64,000 nt of DNA. Source: Paraconiothyrium sp. Pb-2020 (taxonomy: Eukaryota > Ascomycota > Dothideomycetes > Pleosporales > Didymosphaeriaceae). The notes beneath the pieces were generated by a model that was not told where the DNA came from, searched no databases, and saw nothing but the letters and a program-made list of their open reading frames with translations. Numbering within the stretch: position 1 is the stretch's first letter; each line of letters begins with the position of its first letter. This document shows, piece by piece, positions 46,524 to 56,484 of the stretch. The translations under genes and the position numbers were made by a program. The stretch is from positions 839,768 through 903,767 of the forward strand of contig JAJUBI010000007.1 in NCBI GenBank assembly GCA_022419385.1, given 5' to 3'.

Positions 46524-46981
46524 AGAGAGGTACGATGACGCTGCAAAACTTTGAGCTATCACTTTCCACGCGATGCGCTAGGCTCGCTTGGTGCGGTAGG
46601 GGGTCAGGGGCATCATGCAAGCAGTTCCACGGACTCTTCTACCCATGCACGAAACGACCTCTGGATCATGGTTTCTGCATGCACAAAGTCCTCGATGGCC
46701 AGCAGCGGAGTCAGCATAACAGGTTGTCTAGTCAGCGAGCGGCATGCGGCTATCGCGGGGCTGCAGGGACGGCGGCGGCTGCGTTTTAGTGTAGATCCGG
46801 GGAAAGAGCGAGAGGCCTAGCGTGCTCCCACCGGGGCGGAAGGCGCGATGCAGTGTTGGAGCTTGGGCCACTACTGATAAAACACTACCACGGTTTGGGA
46901 TCTCCTTGCAAACCCTCGTTTCCTGCACGCTTACACGCACCTCATAAAGGCGCTCGTCGGCCTTGACGTGCTTCCTTCACC
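46524..46981. promoter_or_regulatory. Divergent promoter region (Bcs1-like / RRM protein)
   Basis: 458 bp between two divergent starts. CATAAAG at about 46943 is a weak TATA-like candidate for the + strand gene. Open frames here are not supported. Confidence 0.45.
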
Positions 46982-48527
46982 ATGGCAACTGTCACCATAG
47001 GCAGATCTTACTTTGATGCCCTACTACGTCGGTGAGTTAGTGCTGCACCGCATCTTGATATCGATTACTGATGGCTGATTGCTGGTTGTATAGAGCTGAA
47101 TTTGTGAGTTGTCTCCAAGATGTATGCACCTGCCACGGTGGACTTACCCATCATACAGCATACTTCTGGTCGCAAGTTCGACACCACTCCGAGCTTGTCC
47201 AACAATGTGACCATTTCCAAAGCCGAGTACGATTACTTGCTACAATCTGTTCGAGAATACAGTATGCTCTATCGCCACATATGAAGCCCTCGGGTTCCTC
47301 GAAACTATCTAACGCATGATAGATCTTCTCAAAAGCGTACTGTTTCGCGGCGGATTAACGGTCGAAACCCTGACCACTTTGCTTGCTGGTGAAAGCGCCA
47401 TTCACGATGAGCCGGAAACGGACGCGAGCCAGTCTAGTTCTTATGAAGAGACATTTACTCGACCACGTTTCGTGTCCGTGATCGTGCGCCGCCCTCGTCC
47501 CGAAGACACTCCGCCCGACTCGGACACAACAATCGGAGAAGGCGTCGTTCGACCGCGGAAGCTCTCCCAATTCCATAATAGAGTCTGTAGCTACAGTCAG
47601 CCCGATCTGTTCGATACCTCGGAGCGAGAGGAGGACGACGTACACCAGGCGGCCAATCGTATCCCCGTACATGACCAAAGGACGATACTCATCACTAACC
47701 TCTCTGACCGGACCACACACAAGGACCTGGCTAGTATCGTTCGAGGTGGACGGGTGCTGGATATTTTCCTTCGCAATGACCGTTCAGCTACTGTGTCGTT
47801 TGTTGAGGGTGCGGGTGAGTCTGTCGGCATGCAAGTTGCTCATTACGGGTTTGCTGTGTCGCTAACACACAATAAGCTGATTTTTTGGCCTATGCAAAGC
47901 GCAATGACATCTACTTACATACGAAAAGATTGGCATTTCGTTGGAATGATCGTCAATTCCATGTACCGCCGCATGTAGCAAACAAGATTGCCAATGGAGC
48001 CAGCCGAAACCTCGTCGTCCGTGGTGCACTTGGGAAACTCACGGCAGACCAGATTCAAGACCATCTTGACCACATTCACAACCTCGTCGTAAGTCATCTG
48101 ATCATTGAATTTGACACTTGTAGATTGGTAATCTCGTCTCCGCAGGTCGTAGACATCAATACCAGGGGTGGCGATATCTTCATCTCCACCAACTCTATTC
48201 ACAACGCGCTGTTCGCGAGGACTTGCATGATGTCGCGGACAGCATACAAAGGCTTACGCATTGACTGGTAAGTCGCTATATCTCAAGATCTTGATAGACC
48301 TATGCTTATCCTATAGGTGCCACGATGAATGTGCAGCACCTCTTCCACGCCCGATAGCAAAAGCCCCAGCCTCCACGACGAGTGTTTCGATCAAATCCGT
48401 GCCTAGCACCAATCGCTACACTCTCCTCTATAACGCATCCGAAATGGAGTCCGACTCAGACGAAAGCTCTCACATGACGAACGGCATTCGAGTGAGCGGA
48501 CAATGGGCGGATGCTGCCGTAGCTTGA
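46982..48527 (+). CDS. RNA-binding protein with RRM-like domains (Nrd1-like)
   Basis: Seven exons (46982-47031, 47094-47103, 47159-47261, 47323-47814, 47877-48088, 48146-48267, 48317-48527) give 399 aa. The start MATVTIGRSYFDALLRRAEFHTSGR and the segment ISKAEYDYLLQSVREYNLLKSVL match a group of filamentous-fungal RRM proteins related to the negative regulator of differentiation Nrd1. An RRM-like domain is visible: RTILITNLSDRTTHKDLASIVRGGRVLDIFLRNDRSATVSFVE, then DFLAYAKRNDIYL. A second is RNLVVRGALGKLTADQIQDHLDHI, then GDIFISTNSIHNALFARTCM. The C-terminus is Ser-rich and disordered. Exon 2 is only 10 nt. The RNA target is unknown. Confidence 0.8.
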
Positions 48528-49314
48528 GGATTTCTGTGATCGAAATCCGCGGCCACCTCCCGCAGACCTTGCTGCCCGTCCTTCACGGCATCGCATATCG
48601 TCGTCCTGGTGGTCACAAGATCCCAGCACCAACGCCGCAGCGTTGCTTCTCCTAACCCAGAGAGCGGTGGCGTTTATCCCGCGTATCCTACTTCCCTTGT
48701 TCTTATCAGTATCACGGATAGCGGGCGTTGCATACAATGACCGGGTCCCTCAGTGAGCACCTTAGCCTTTACATCATGCATCCTTTTGCAGACGATGTAT
48801 GACCTTGCGTATACCTTTTCGATGAATGTACCATATCCTAGCATTAGAGCATGTCCTGGCATTGCACAGGGCTCATTGTTCTCGTTTTTGCAGGTTTCAT
48901 GTCTCCCCTTCCAAGAATTGATATCCCCGATTGTACAACATCCAACGGTGTTCATAGTGATTTGGATTATTATCAGACCCCCACTTGAATGTCGAACGGC
49001 TCACCCGTACAGGCTCCCAAAAGCGTTTGCGAAGCTCACATCATCTGCACTGCATATGAGCAGCTTTAGCGCTCCACGCGACTGCACGGCCAGTGCATCT
49101 AAGGCTAATAGTACTCAAGTTCTGGGCATGGCAATGTTCCAATCAACCCGTCGGCGGGTCGGCAATAAGAGCGAAGCTAACTCCGCGCACGCAGCACGAC
49201 TACGCGACAGCCTTCCAACTCCGTTCTTTCCCCTCACATCAAATATATGAAGAAGAGAAAACGACAAATTGGCCTCCAAAACGTCACGATCGGCTCCAAC
49301 ATTCGCCAATTAAT
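48528..49314. other. Intergenic region
   Basis: About 790 bp between two + strand genes. It has short overlapping frames only. The last part is the leader and promoter of the EthD gene. Confidence 0.5.
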
Positions 49315-49836
49315 ATGACATACTCCGTCATACTTCATGTTCCACGCAAACCGGGTATCAACTCTGAAGAGTTTAAGCATCACTGGGAAAATGTACATGT
49401 TCCGCTTGTGAAAACACTTGTTGGACATGAATTCCCACTGTCTTACACGCGACATTATATTGAGCGCCCCTTATACTCTCCACCCTCCTCGCCTTCTCCC
49501 GTCGACCCTGCTCTGGATCAAGCTGGAACGATTACTACAGATGCTCAAGGCTTTATCGATGTAGATGGAGTAGCAGTCCTCACATTCGCAAACAAGGAGC
49601 ATTATGATAAATTCAGCGCAAAGTTGGTGGAGGCGAAGAAGAACCATGTGTATAAGGAGGATTTAGGGGGTTTTGTGGACGTCGCGGCGCTGAAAGCCAT
49701 GTTTGCGGTAAGTGCATATGCTTGAAGTGTAGGTGATGACACCGTCGCTGAGATGTATCGCGTTGTTCAGGGTGAGACCAAAGCAACTGGAAGGGATGGG
49801 GGTGTTGTGGGATGGAGGTTTGTGGGGAGTTTTTGA
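49315..49836 (+). CDS. EthD-domain protein
   Basis: Small protein of the EthD family (dimeric alpha-beta barrel, linked to oxidative degradation and secondary-metabolite tailoring). The first exon (49315-49707) reads MTYSVILHVPRKPGINSEEFKHHWENVHVPLV, with the SEEFKHHWENVHVPLV start typical of EthD, then VAVLTFANKEHYDKF. A GTAAGT donor at 49708 and an AG at 49752 allow a 45-nt intron into a second exon (49753-49836) with MYRVVQGETKATGRD, matching the family's final strand (VVxGET). If unspliced, the protein ends at 49725. The spliced form (158 aa) is preferred, but the branch point is weak. Confidence 0.78.
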
Positions 49837-50222
49837 TGGTCAATCTGTACAATGGCCACTCCTGAGATTTCTTACTGCTGATCTTGGGGACGTTCGAATC
49901 TCCGTTTTTTGCCTGGCTATGGTCTCATCCAACGCTGACACACCTATTTACGCCCTTTCATACTATGATCGAATTGGAGGCCACGCCCGTAACCCTAAGC
50001 CTATGTCTCGCCGGCCTTAAAGGCGGGCAATATTCTCTCGCGATTGACCAAAAAAGATCACTCATCGCATGTCTCTGGAGTCTAGGGCACCTGTCTATCT
50101 CCGCGCCGTGCATTAACGCCGAAACTCCACTTTCTCCACCCCGTCGGCAACGGGCACACTGCATTGCGAACACAGCACACTACTGTTTTCTATTTTCGTC
50201 GCTTACTACCTAAGCAACCTGA
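49837..50222. other. Intergenic region
   Basis: 386 bp between the EthD gene and the nitrilase gene, probably 3' UTR plus promoter. A B-box-like motif with a T-run (about 49880-49912) was rejected as a tRNA. Confidence 0.5.
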
Positions 50223-51398
50223 ATGAAGATGGCTCCACTGGTTAAGGTTGCTGTGATACAATTGTATCCGAAGGTATGCGAAGAAACGCTCCGACTGGGC
50301 TGCGTCATTTTGACAGGGTATAGCCGATGCAGCCCGAGCACAACTTCAACAAGGCCGCAACATATATTCGAAGTGCAGCTGCACAGGGTGCGGAATTGGT
50401 TGTTTTACCTGGTAGACCTATTCTCCGGTACACAATCGTTATATCCTTCTCATTTTCCTGCTAGAATACCACCTCACGAATTGGCTGCCCAAAGATCCAG
50501 CATTCATCGGCTTGTGCGACCAATGGGAAACGTACTTGAACAAGTACAAGGATTTGGCCAAAGAATGTGGAATATGTATCCAACCTGGCACGATTGTGGA
50601 GTCTCATCCTCAGGAGGAAGCAGACGAGAACAAATTGCTCAATGTAGCTTACTTCATAGATCACGAGGGTAATGTCGCTGGCAAATACGTCAAGAAGAAC
50701 TTATGGTATGCTTTCCAAGTCTTCGTCTTTATTCAAGGATACGCGATGATGTTTTCATTCCGATAGGCGCTGACGATACACAGGCACCCCGAACGCGAAC
50801 ATCTGACAGGCAGCGGGCGAGATGTCCATGAGGTCTTTGATACACCCATCGGCAAGGTGGGCATGCTGATCTGCTGGGATTTGGCCTTTCCTGAAGCATT
50901 CCGCGAGCTCATTGCCAACGGTGCGAAGATCATCATCACGCCTACTTTCTGGACACTGAACGACTGCAATGCTGCGGGGTTGGCGCTCAATCCGAGCTCG
51001 GAGGCGCTGTTTCTGGACAGTATGCTAACGAGTAGGGCCTTCGAGAATACGTGCGGTAAGCTTCATACAAAACCCCCCACGCATATGAAGTTAGACGTTA
51101 GACGTTATGCTAATTTATCTGTATAGCCATTGTCTTCGCCAACGCGGGAGGTCCCCCCGGTCGTGGCTACGCCGGCCTTTCGCAAGTCGTAGTCCCGTTC
51201 ATAGGGCCTCTGGTGCGCATGGGCAGTTGTGCGGAGGGAATGAGCGTTGTAGATATTGACATGCAAGTGCTGGAGGACGCTGAAGAGAATTATCAAGTAA
51301 GGGCCGATCTGGCCAGGGACGATTGGCATTATGATTACAGGCATTCGGACTCAAAAACGAAGGACAATGAGGATGGGAAGGTCAGAGAGAGTCTGTAG
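50223..51398 (+). CDS. Carbon-nitrogen hydrolase (nitrilase family, omega-amidase/Nit-like)
   Basis: Nitrilase-superfamily hydrolase acting on C-N bonds, likely an amide. Five exons (50223-50273, 50324-50411, 50465-50705, 50784-51055, 51127-51398) join to 307 aa. The catalytic triad is complete: Glu47 in LVVLPEYHL, Lys123 in GKYVKKNLW and Cys157 in MLICWDLAFPE. The start VKVAVIQLYPK is the family's first strand, and FANAGGPPGRGYAGLSQVVVPFIG forms the late core. The C-terminus (about 270-307) is a charged tail. The text resembles fungal putative amidases rather than a characterised nitrilase, so the substrate is open. Introns are 50, 53, 78 and 71 nt. Confidence 0.9.
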
Positions 51399-52327
51399 AA
51401 TGGTCTGCATGGCCAAGGGTTGCGCCGTTAGAATACAGCAAACATGAATCATAACGTATCTCAACCAACATTTGAAGCCTAGCCTGCCTCTACACCTTGT
51501 GTGCGACTTACATCAACCCCAATGACATCACTCCTGCTCAACAAAAACTCCACAAGAACAAAAAGGTAATGCATCCAGTATTCCGCGACTAGGACCTCCG
51601 CATGTCAGGCTCAAGGCTCGCACGACTGACTCCACGGTAATAACGCAACTCCGTGAAGACGAAACAAGAATGGAAAGTAATGCATGAATACTATATATCG
51701 ATGGAAATATGCTGTTGGCTGAAGGGGAGCGCGATGGATCCATGGATGCGAGAAGATCCATGTGGCTCCGGTAGCTGGGGAGGTATCAAAGTCGTAGTAT
51801 GATGCTCTCCGCGTTCAATGCAGGCGACCTGTACATGTGCGGTGCTTCACTGGAATGTGAGCGCATCAGTCTTGGACGTTTTTCGAAAGTAAATTGATGT
51901 GTCCTGTGAGGTGATCAGGCAGGCGTCGGTAGTGGAAGCAAGTGAGACACAGGCGCGGCGCGTCGTCACGAAATATTACGTATTACGTGCCTGGCATAAG
52001 CGTCACTGCTGTTCAGAAACTATCGCAAGACCTCGAATCCATTGTTTTCGAGAATACGATGAACTGCAGCTGAATTTTGCCTCCACACCTCGCCTATCTG
52101 GAACCGTATTGTCGTCGTCGATCGCATATTTGCTGGGGCGCAGAACAGGCGCATGTTATATGACGTACGTGCACGCTCAGCCACTCACGCGGGCCAGGGA
52201 CTGCGATGTGATCCACACTGGAGCACTGACTCGTTGCAGTATCCCCTCCTCCACATTCCACCGCCCGCAACAACTTCCTATTCCCAATCTTTCATTGATA
52301 GTTGCGACTCGCACTTTAGTATTCACC
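51399..52327. other. Intergenic region
   Basis: About 930 bp containing the nitrilase 3' UTR and the promoter of the OSBP gene. Frames found have no known content; one of 182 codons at 51899 overlaps the OSBP start in another frame. Confidence 0.5.
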
Positions 52328-53826
52328 ATGAGCTCCAGCAAAGGTCAAGAGGGTTCGGCGGTGCCCACCAAGCAGAAAGGTTCCTGGTCCAGCTTTCTCA
52401 AGGTATGCTTGCGTCGCATGAAAGTTGCAATGTTTACAGCGTCCTGAGGCCTACAAATGATGTTTCAATATGTATACTAAAACTCGACAGTCCATAGCAT
52501 CCTTTAACGGCGATTTATCGTCCATGACCGCGCCTGCGTTTATTCTCTCCACCACCTCTCTCGTCGAGTTCTCCTCATACTGGACCGAGCACCCCTCCGT
52601 TTTCGTCGCACCCGCTGCCGAGAAAGACCCTGCGAAGCGATGCATGTTGGTGTTGAAGTGGTTTCTCAGCACGCTGAAGCAACAGTATGCTAGTCGCAGT
52701 GAGAAGCTGGGAAGCGAGAAGAAGCCTCTGAACCCTTTTCTGGGCGAGTTGTTCCTTGGCAAGTGGGAGGACGATGCAGGTGAGACACAGCTCGTTAGCG
52801 AGCAAGTCAGGTACATAACATTCATGTATTGGAGCTTAGGAGTCAGTCTAACTTGGGCAGCCACCATCCTCCTGTCACGGCATACTCTATCTGGAACAAC
52901 AAGCACGGCGTCCGGCTCCAGGGCTACAACGCGCAGAAGGCATCCTTCAAGACCACCATTAATGTGAAGCAAGTCGGTCACGCTATGTACCACATTGACG
53001 GTCTCAACGAAGACTACCTCATCACCCTTCCGCCCCTGCACATTGAAGGCCTGGTGGTAGGGGCGCCATATGTTGAACTCAATAGCGCTACATATATACA
53101 GTCCTCATCCGGTTACACTGCGAAGATCGAGTATAGCGGCCGCGGCTGGGTTAGTGGCAAGTCCAATAGCTTCACCGCTAGTGTCTACCCCGAGGACAAG
53201 AAGAAGGAGCCCATCTACACCGCGGAGGGTCAATGGACTGGAAAATTCAGTTTCAAGGATGCCAAGACGAAGCAGGTACGTGCCATACCTAGTAGCGGTT
53301 CTTAAACCTCGAGTTTATACTAATTCGCCCTGTAGGTTGTAGACACCTTCGATCACGGAGCAACAAAGCCGACTCCTCTGACTATTGGCCCCATCGAACA
53401 ACAAGACGACTTCGAATCACGAAAAGCGTGGAAGAAGGTCGCCGATGCCATCACAAAAGGTGACATGGACACCACCTCATCCGAGAAATCCATCATCGAA
53501 AACCGCCAGCGCGCTATGCGCAAGACCGAGAAGGAGCAGGGCAAGGAGTGGGAACGCAAATTCTTCAAGCGCGTCGAGAGCGACCCGATATTTGAAAAAC
53601 TCGTACGCTGTCCAAACCCTGACAACCACAGCTGTTCGCTAACGTTGCATAGGCTGCCAAGATTGGCGAACAAGTCAACAAGGACGCGACTAACGGAGTA
53701 TGGGCATTTGATCAAGAGAAGGCGAGTGTGGCGAAGTCGCCATTCCACCCGGATGTCAATCCTCCCATCTATGTGGCTACCGACGACCTGAGCAGGACCA
53801 GCACGAAGAGTACCGGCACGACTTAA
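52328..53826 (+). CDS. Oxysterol-binding protein, short Kes1/Osh4 type
   Basis: Lipid-transfer protein exchanging sterol and PI4P between membranes, of the short OSBP class without PH or ankyrin domains. Exons 52328-52402, 52491-52810, 52861-53275, 53336-53602 and 53653-53826 give 416 aa. The fingerprint EQVSHHPP is at 129-136 (split by intron 2), preceded by MLVLKWFLSTLKQQYASR and KPLNPFLGELF, as in Osh4/Kes1. The conserved core continues with AYSIWNNKHGVRLQGYNAQK, and late in the protein come ENRQRAMRK and FHPDVNPPIY. The short amphipathic N-terminus (SWSSFLKSIASFNGDLSSM) fits the lid over the sterol tunnel. Length is close to Kes1 (about 430 aa). Confidence 0.93.
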
Positions 53827-54336
53827 GTGCAAGATTCTTTGACATCACACTTCGACTAATCTTATTGCATTCAGGGAGTACGTGAGATGGGATATCCGAA
53901 GAAATGGGTCACGGTTGGCCGGATTTGGATCACGAAGGGAGGTGCTTGGACCGAGCTTCGAAAGAATGAAACGAACTAATCTCAGGGTGGTGGGGTCATC
54001 ATTGTTCATGGATGTATACCTAGTTGTTACGACTCCCTAATGCGTTTGTCTCAATTCTCTATTACACGAAGCATGCTTATTACTCCACAAGTAATGAACG
54101 ATTACTCATTCACCATGTGTGCCTTTGCGCATCGGAACACTGGCTATAATACCCACCACACCCGAATAGTGCCCCACCTCCCCCGAAGGATGGGGCACAG
54201 AGGGCCTGCAACATGATGAATGCGAGCCCGGAGGCAGGCATGATGACGGCTACCGTACTGTCTCAAATTATGTTTTCTTTAGTCTACATATCCACCGTCT
54301 TTTCTCGTCTATCTTGGCCGCCTGCCTTCTATCTGT
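53827..54336. other. Convergent 3' intergenic region
   Basis: 510 bp between the 3' ends of the OSBP gene (+) and the uncharacterised gene (-). It should contain both 3' UTRs; nothing else was seen. Confidence 0.5.
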
Positions 54337-55911
54337 TCACTCCGCCTCTGAATCGTGCTCATTCCCAGGAATTGCACACCCGCACGGCCACACTCCGCCC
54401 CTTGTTCCGGGATACTTGTCGGCAAACTCCTTCTCGCTCAGCTCTTCATCTCTCGGGTCAATTTGGTGCCCTTTCCCAGTTTCCAGATCCTTATCCCCTT
54501 CAAACCCCCAGGCATGCTTCTCATAATCCCACCCATGCTTCCCAGGCTTCAGGAATGGTACGGTGATGTTATTTTTCTTTCGACGATGCGGAGGTCCAAT
54601 CTTTTTGCCTGCGAGTGCGGCGGCGCGGGCATTTTCGAGATCGTGGTGAGGGAGGAGGGTGGTATGGACGATTGGGGCCTTGCCCAGCAGAGAGATGTGA
54701 GTGTGCGCTGAGACGATGAGGTGCTCTCGAGTAGCTGGAAGCGGGAGGGTGCGAACGTTTGTGATGCGGTAGGGCTGGCCTACACTTGCTTCGATGGTGG
54801 GATCTAGGGAGAAGGCCGAGAGGTAAGGATGGGTTTCCACCTTGTGGACATCATGAACTTTGGCTAGATACAGGTCTTTATCGGCGTAGTTCCAGGGGAA
54901 CGTGCCCGATCGGGGAGCAACGTGAGGAGGTGGTTGCGCTTTGGTGACCTGAGTATTCGGAAGCTTGAAATCGGTAGCAGGTTTGCGTTTTGAAGGCGCC
55001 ATACTGGTTGAACCCAATGCAGCATGAGTCGAGATTTGAGGTCTTGCTGCGTCAAAGGAACTCAGTTCTGTGTTTGTTTTCTCCAACTTGGGCCTTTTGA
55101 TAGTCTCTCGTGACCCTTGCGCCGATAGCTTGCGTTTGGTACTGGCGTCACCGTTCGTAGTCGCGAGAAGATAACTGTCCCCTATTTTTGGCTTCGTAGT
55201 CGCTTTCTCCACAGAAGCAGGCCACTTCTTTGACACCAGCGCCGGCACCATCGCCTCATCCTCTAAAACTAACAAGGCCCTCATCTCCTCACTCATACTC
55301 CTCATGACCTTCCGCTGAGGCTGAGATACCTCCGCGCCTTTCACGGAACCCTTTATTTGCTTCTCTCCTGCACTCTCATCCATCTCCCCCTCCTTCCTCG
55401 CCTTCAGCGTCTTCCCCTTTGGCGCCTGCCCGAAAGCCATCGTCTCCACTTCCGTGATCCAGTCCCCAATTTGATCCTTAGTCCATTTTTGATTTCCATT
55501 TTCGCCCTCCATCTCTTGTACTTTGGCATCTCCGGCATATTTCCGCACGTATTCTTCCAGTACTCGTCCACGAGAGATCTTGTGCGCGATTATGCGGCCG
55601 TCGCGGGCGTGTGTGAGGCGCTTGCCACGGGAATCGTAGAGGGGAATGCGAAGGCCAGGAGCGGTATAGAAACGTGAACGCTGGGATGAGTGTTCGGGAG
55701 TGGGTTTAATGTCCTTGTCAGGCGTCGATGCTGCAGTTTTTCTAGAAGTGATGATCGTCTCAGTCGGCTTCCGGATGCTAGTGTTGTTGTTGGATATGGT
55801 GAAGTCTTGCTTGGTACCCTTTTTGCCTGTCCTCTTAGTGGTAGCAGTCTCTATGGCGAGCGCATCTGTGTCGCTGTTGATAGCGGCTTGGCTGTCCTTC
55901 TTGCTGTTCAT
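54337..55911 (-). CDS. Uncharacterised basic protein, likely nuclear
   Basis: Single exon, 524 aa from the ATG at 55911. The open frame extends to 56145 but only from a GTG, and the added 78 codons look like leader. I do not recognise the family. Seen: Ser/Thr/Lys-rich disorder at 1-70; a short conserved-looking part YTAPGLRIPLYDSRGKRLTHARDGRIIAHKISRGRVLEEYVRKYAGD around 80-125; Lys/Glu-rich helices; and a C-terminal third with ATREHLIVSAHTHISLLG, then HGWDYEKHAWGFEGDKDLETGKG and a final VWPCGC. The basic KRGKRLT and RRKKNN clusters suggest a nuclear protein. No catalytic motif is visible. Confidence 0.72.
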   Translation of the reverse strand: MNSKKDSQAAINSDTDALAIETATTKRTGKKGTKQDFTISNNNTSIRKPTETIITSRKTAASTPDKDIKPTPEHSSQRSRFYTAPGLRIPLYDSRGKRLTHARDGRIIAHKISRGRVLEEYVRKYAGDAKVQEMEGENGNQKWTKDQIGDWITEVETMAFGQAPKGKTLKARKEGEMDESAGEKQIKGSVKGAEVSQPQRKVMRSMSEEMRALLVLEDEAMVPALVSKKWPASVEKATTKPKIGDSYLLATTNGDASTKRKLSAQGSRETIKRPKLEKTNTELSSFDAARPQISTHAALGSTSMAPSKRKPATDFKLPNTQVTKAQPPPHVAPRSGTFPWNYADKDLYLAKVHDVHKVETHPYLSAFSLDPTIEASVGQPYRITNVRTLPLPATREHLIVSAHTHISLLGKAPIVHTTLLPHHDLENARAAALAGKKIGPPHRRKKNNITVPFLKPGKHGWDYEKHAWGFEGDKDLETGKGHQIDPRDEELSEKEFADKYPGTRGGVWPCGCAIPGNEHDSEAE

Positions 55912-56484
55912 AATGTATAATTCTTGCAATATTCGAGGCGTGAATCGCTCCTGGATGTGCAGAGGTTCAGTGTGGGGAAGAGAGTCAAACTGAACTGTGA
56001 CAACGAGCTGTCCTTGCACAATGGGGACAACTCTAGGTTTGGAAACGTAGTAGTATAAATGGAACAAAGCAACACGCAAGTCAAACAAGGCTACTGTTAG
56101 CAACTCTATTGTCTCTTCGGTCTCAGTCTTTGACAATGACCCCACATCATCGACGAGCGTGGGGCGCCGTATTGTTCGCTGTCTTGAGTGCTAATTGGCG
56201 GGTTGAGCTGTTTGTCTGAGTCACGTGGTGAACGTGAGCCTCACGAGACAAGACTAGCTCACCGGCGTCGTAAGTGAACCTGGCCTGGAGTGACGTAGAT
56301 AAGTCGCAAACGAAAATCGCAGGTTTATTCCTATTAGGGGCAAGAACATGAGTTTGACGATGGTGTTGCACTTAATGAGGGCATGCGGTGAGAGATGGTT
56401 TAACTACCTAAATCATCATCTGTAAAGACTTCTCGTAGCCATGCCGCTCGTTCTCAAAAGCTACCGTTTGCACTTCGATCCTGC
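55912..56484. other. Intergenic region
   Basis: 573 bp between the promoter side of the uncharacterised gene (-) and the 3' end of the MFS gene (-). No gene was recognised. Confidence 0.5.

Noticed and set aside
49860..49915. B-box-like GTTCGAATC followed by a T-run
   Set aside because: No A box at the right distance and the T-loop has the wrong size. It lies in the spacer after the EthD gene.
55912..56145. 78-codon GTG-initiated extension of the basic orphan
   Set aside because: No ATG, and the text lacks conserved features.
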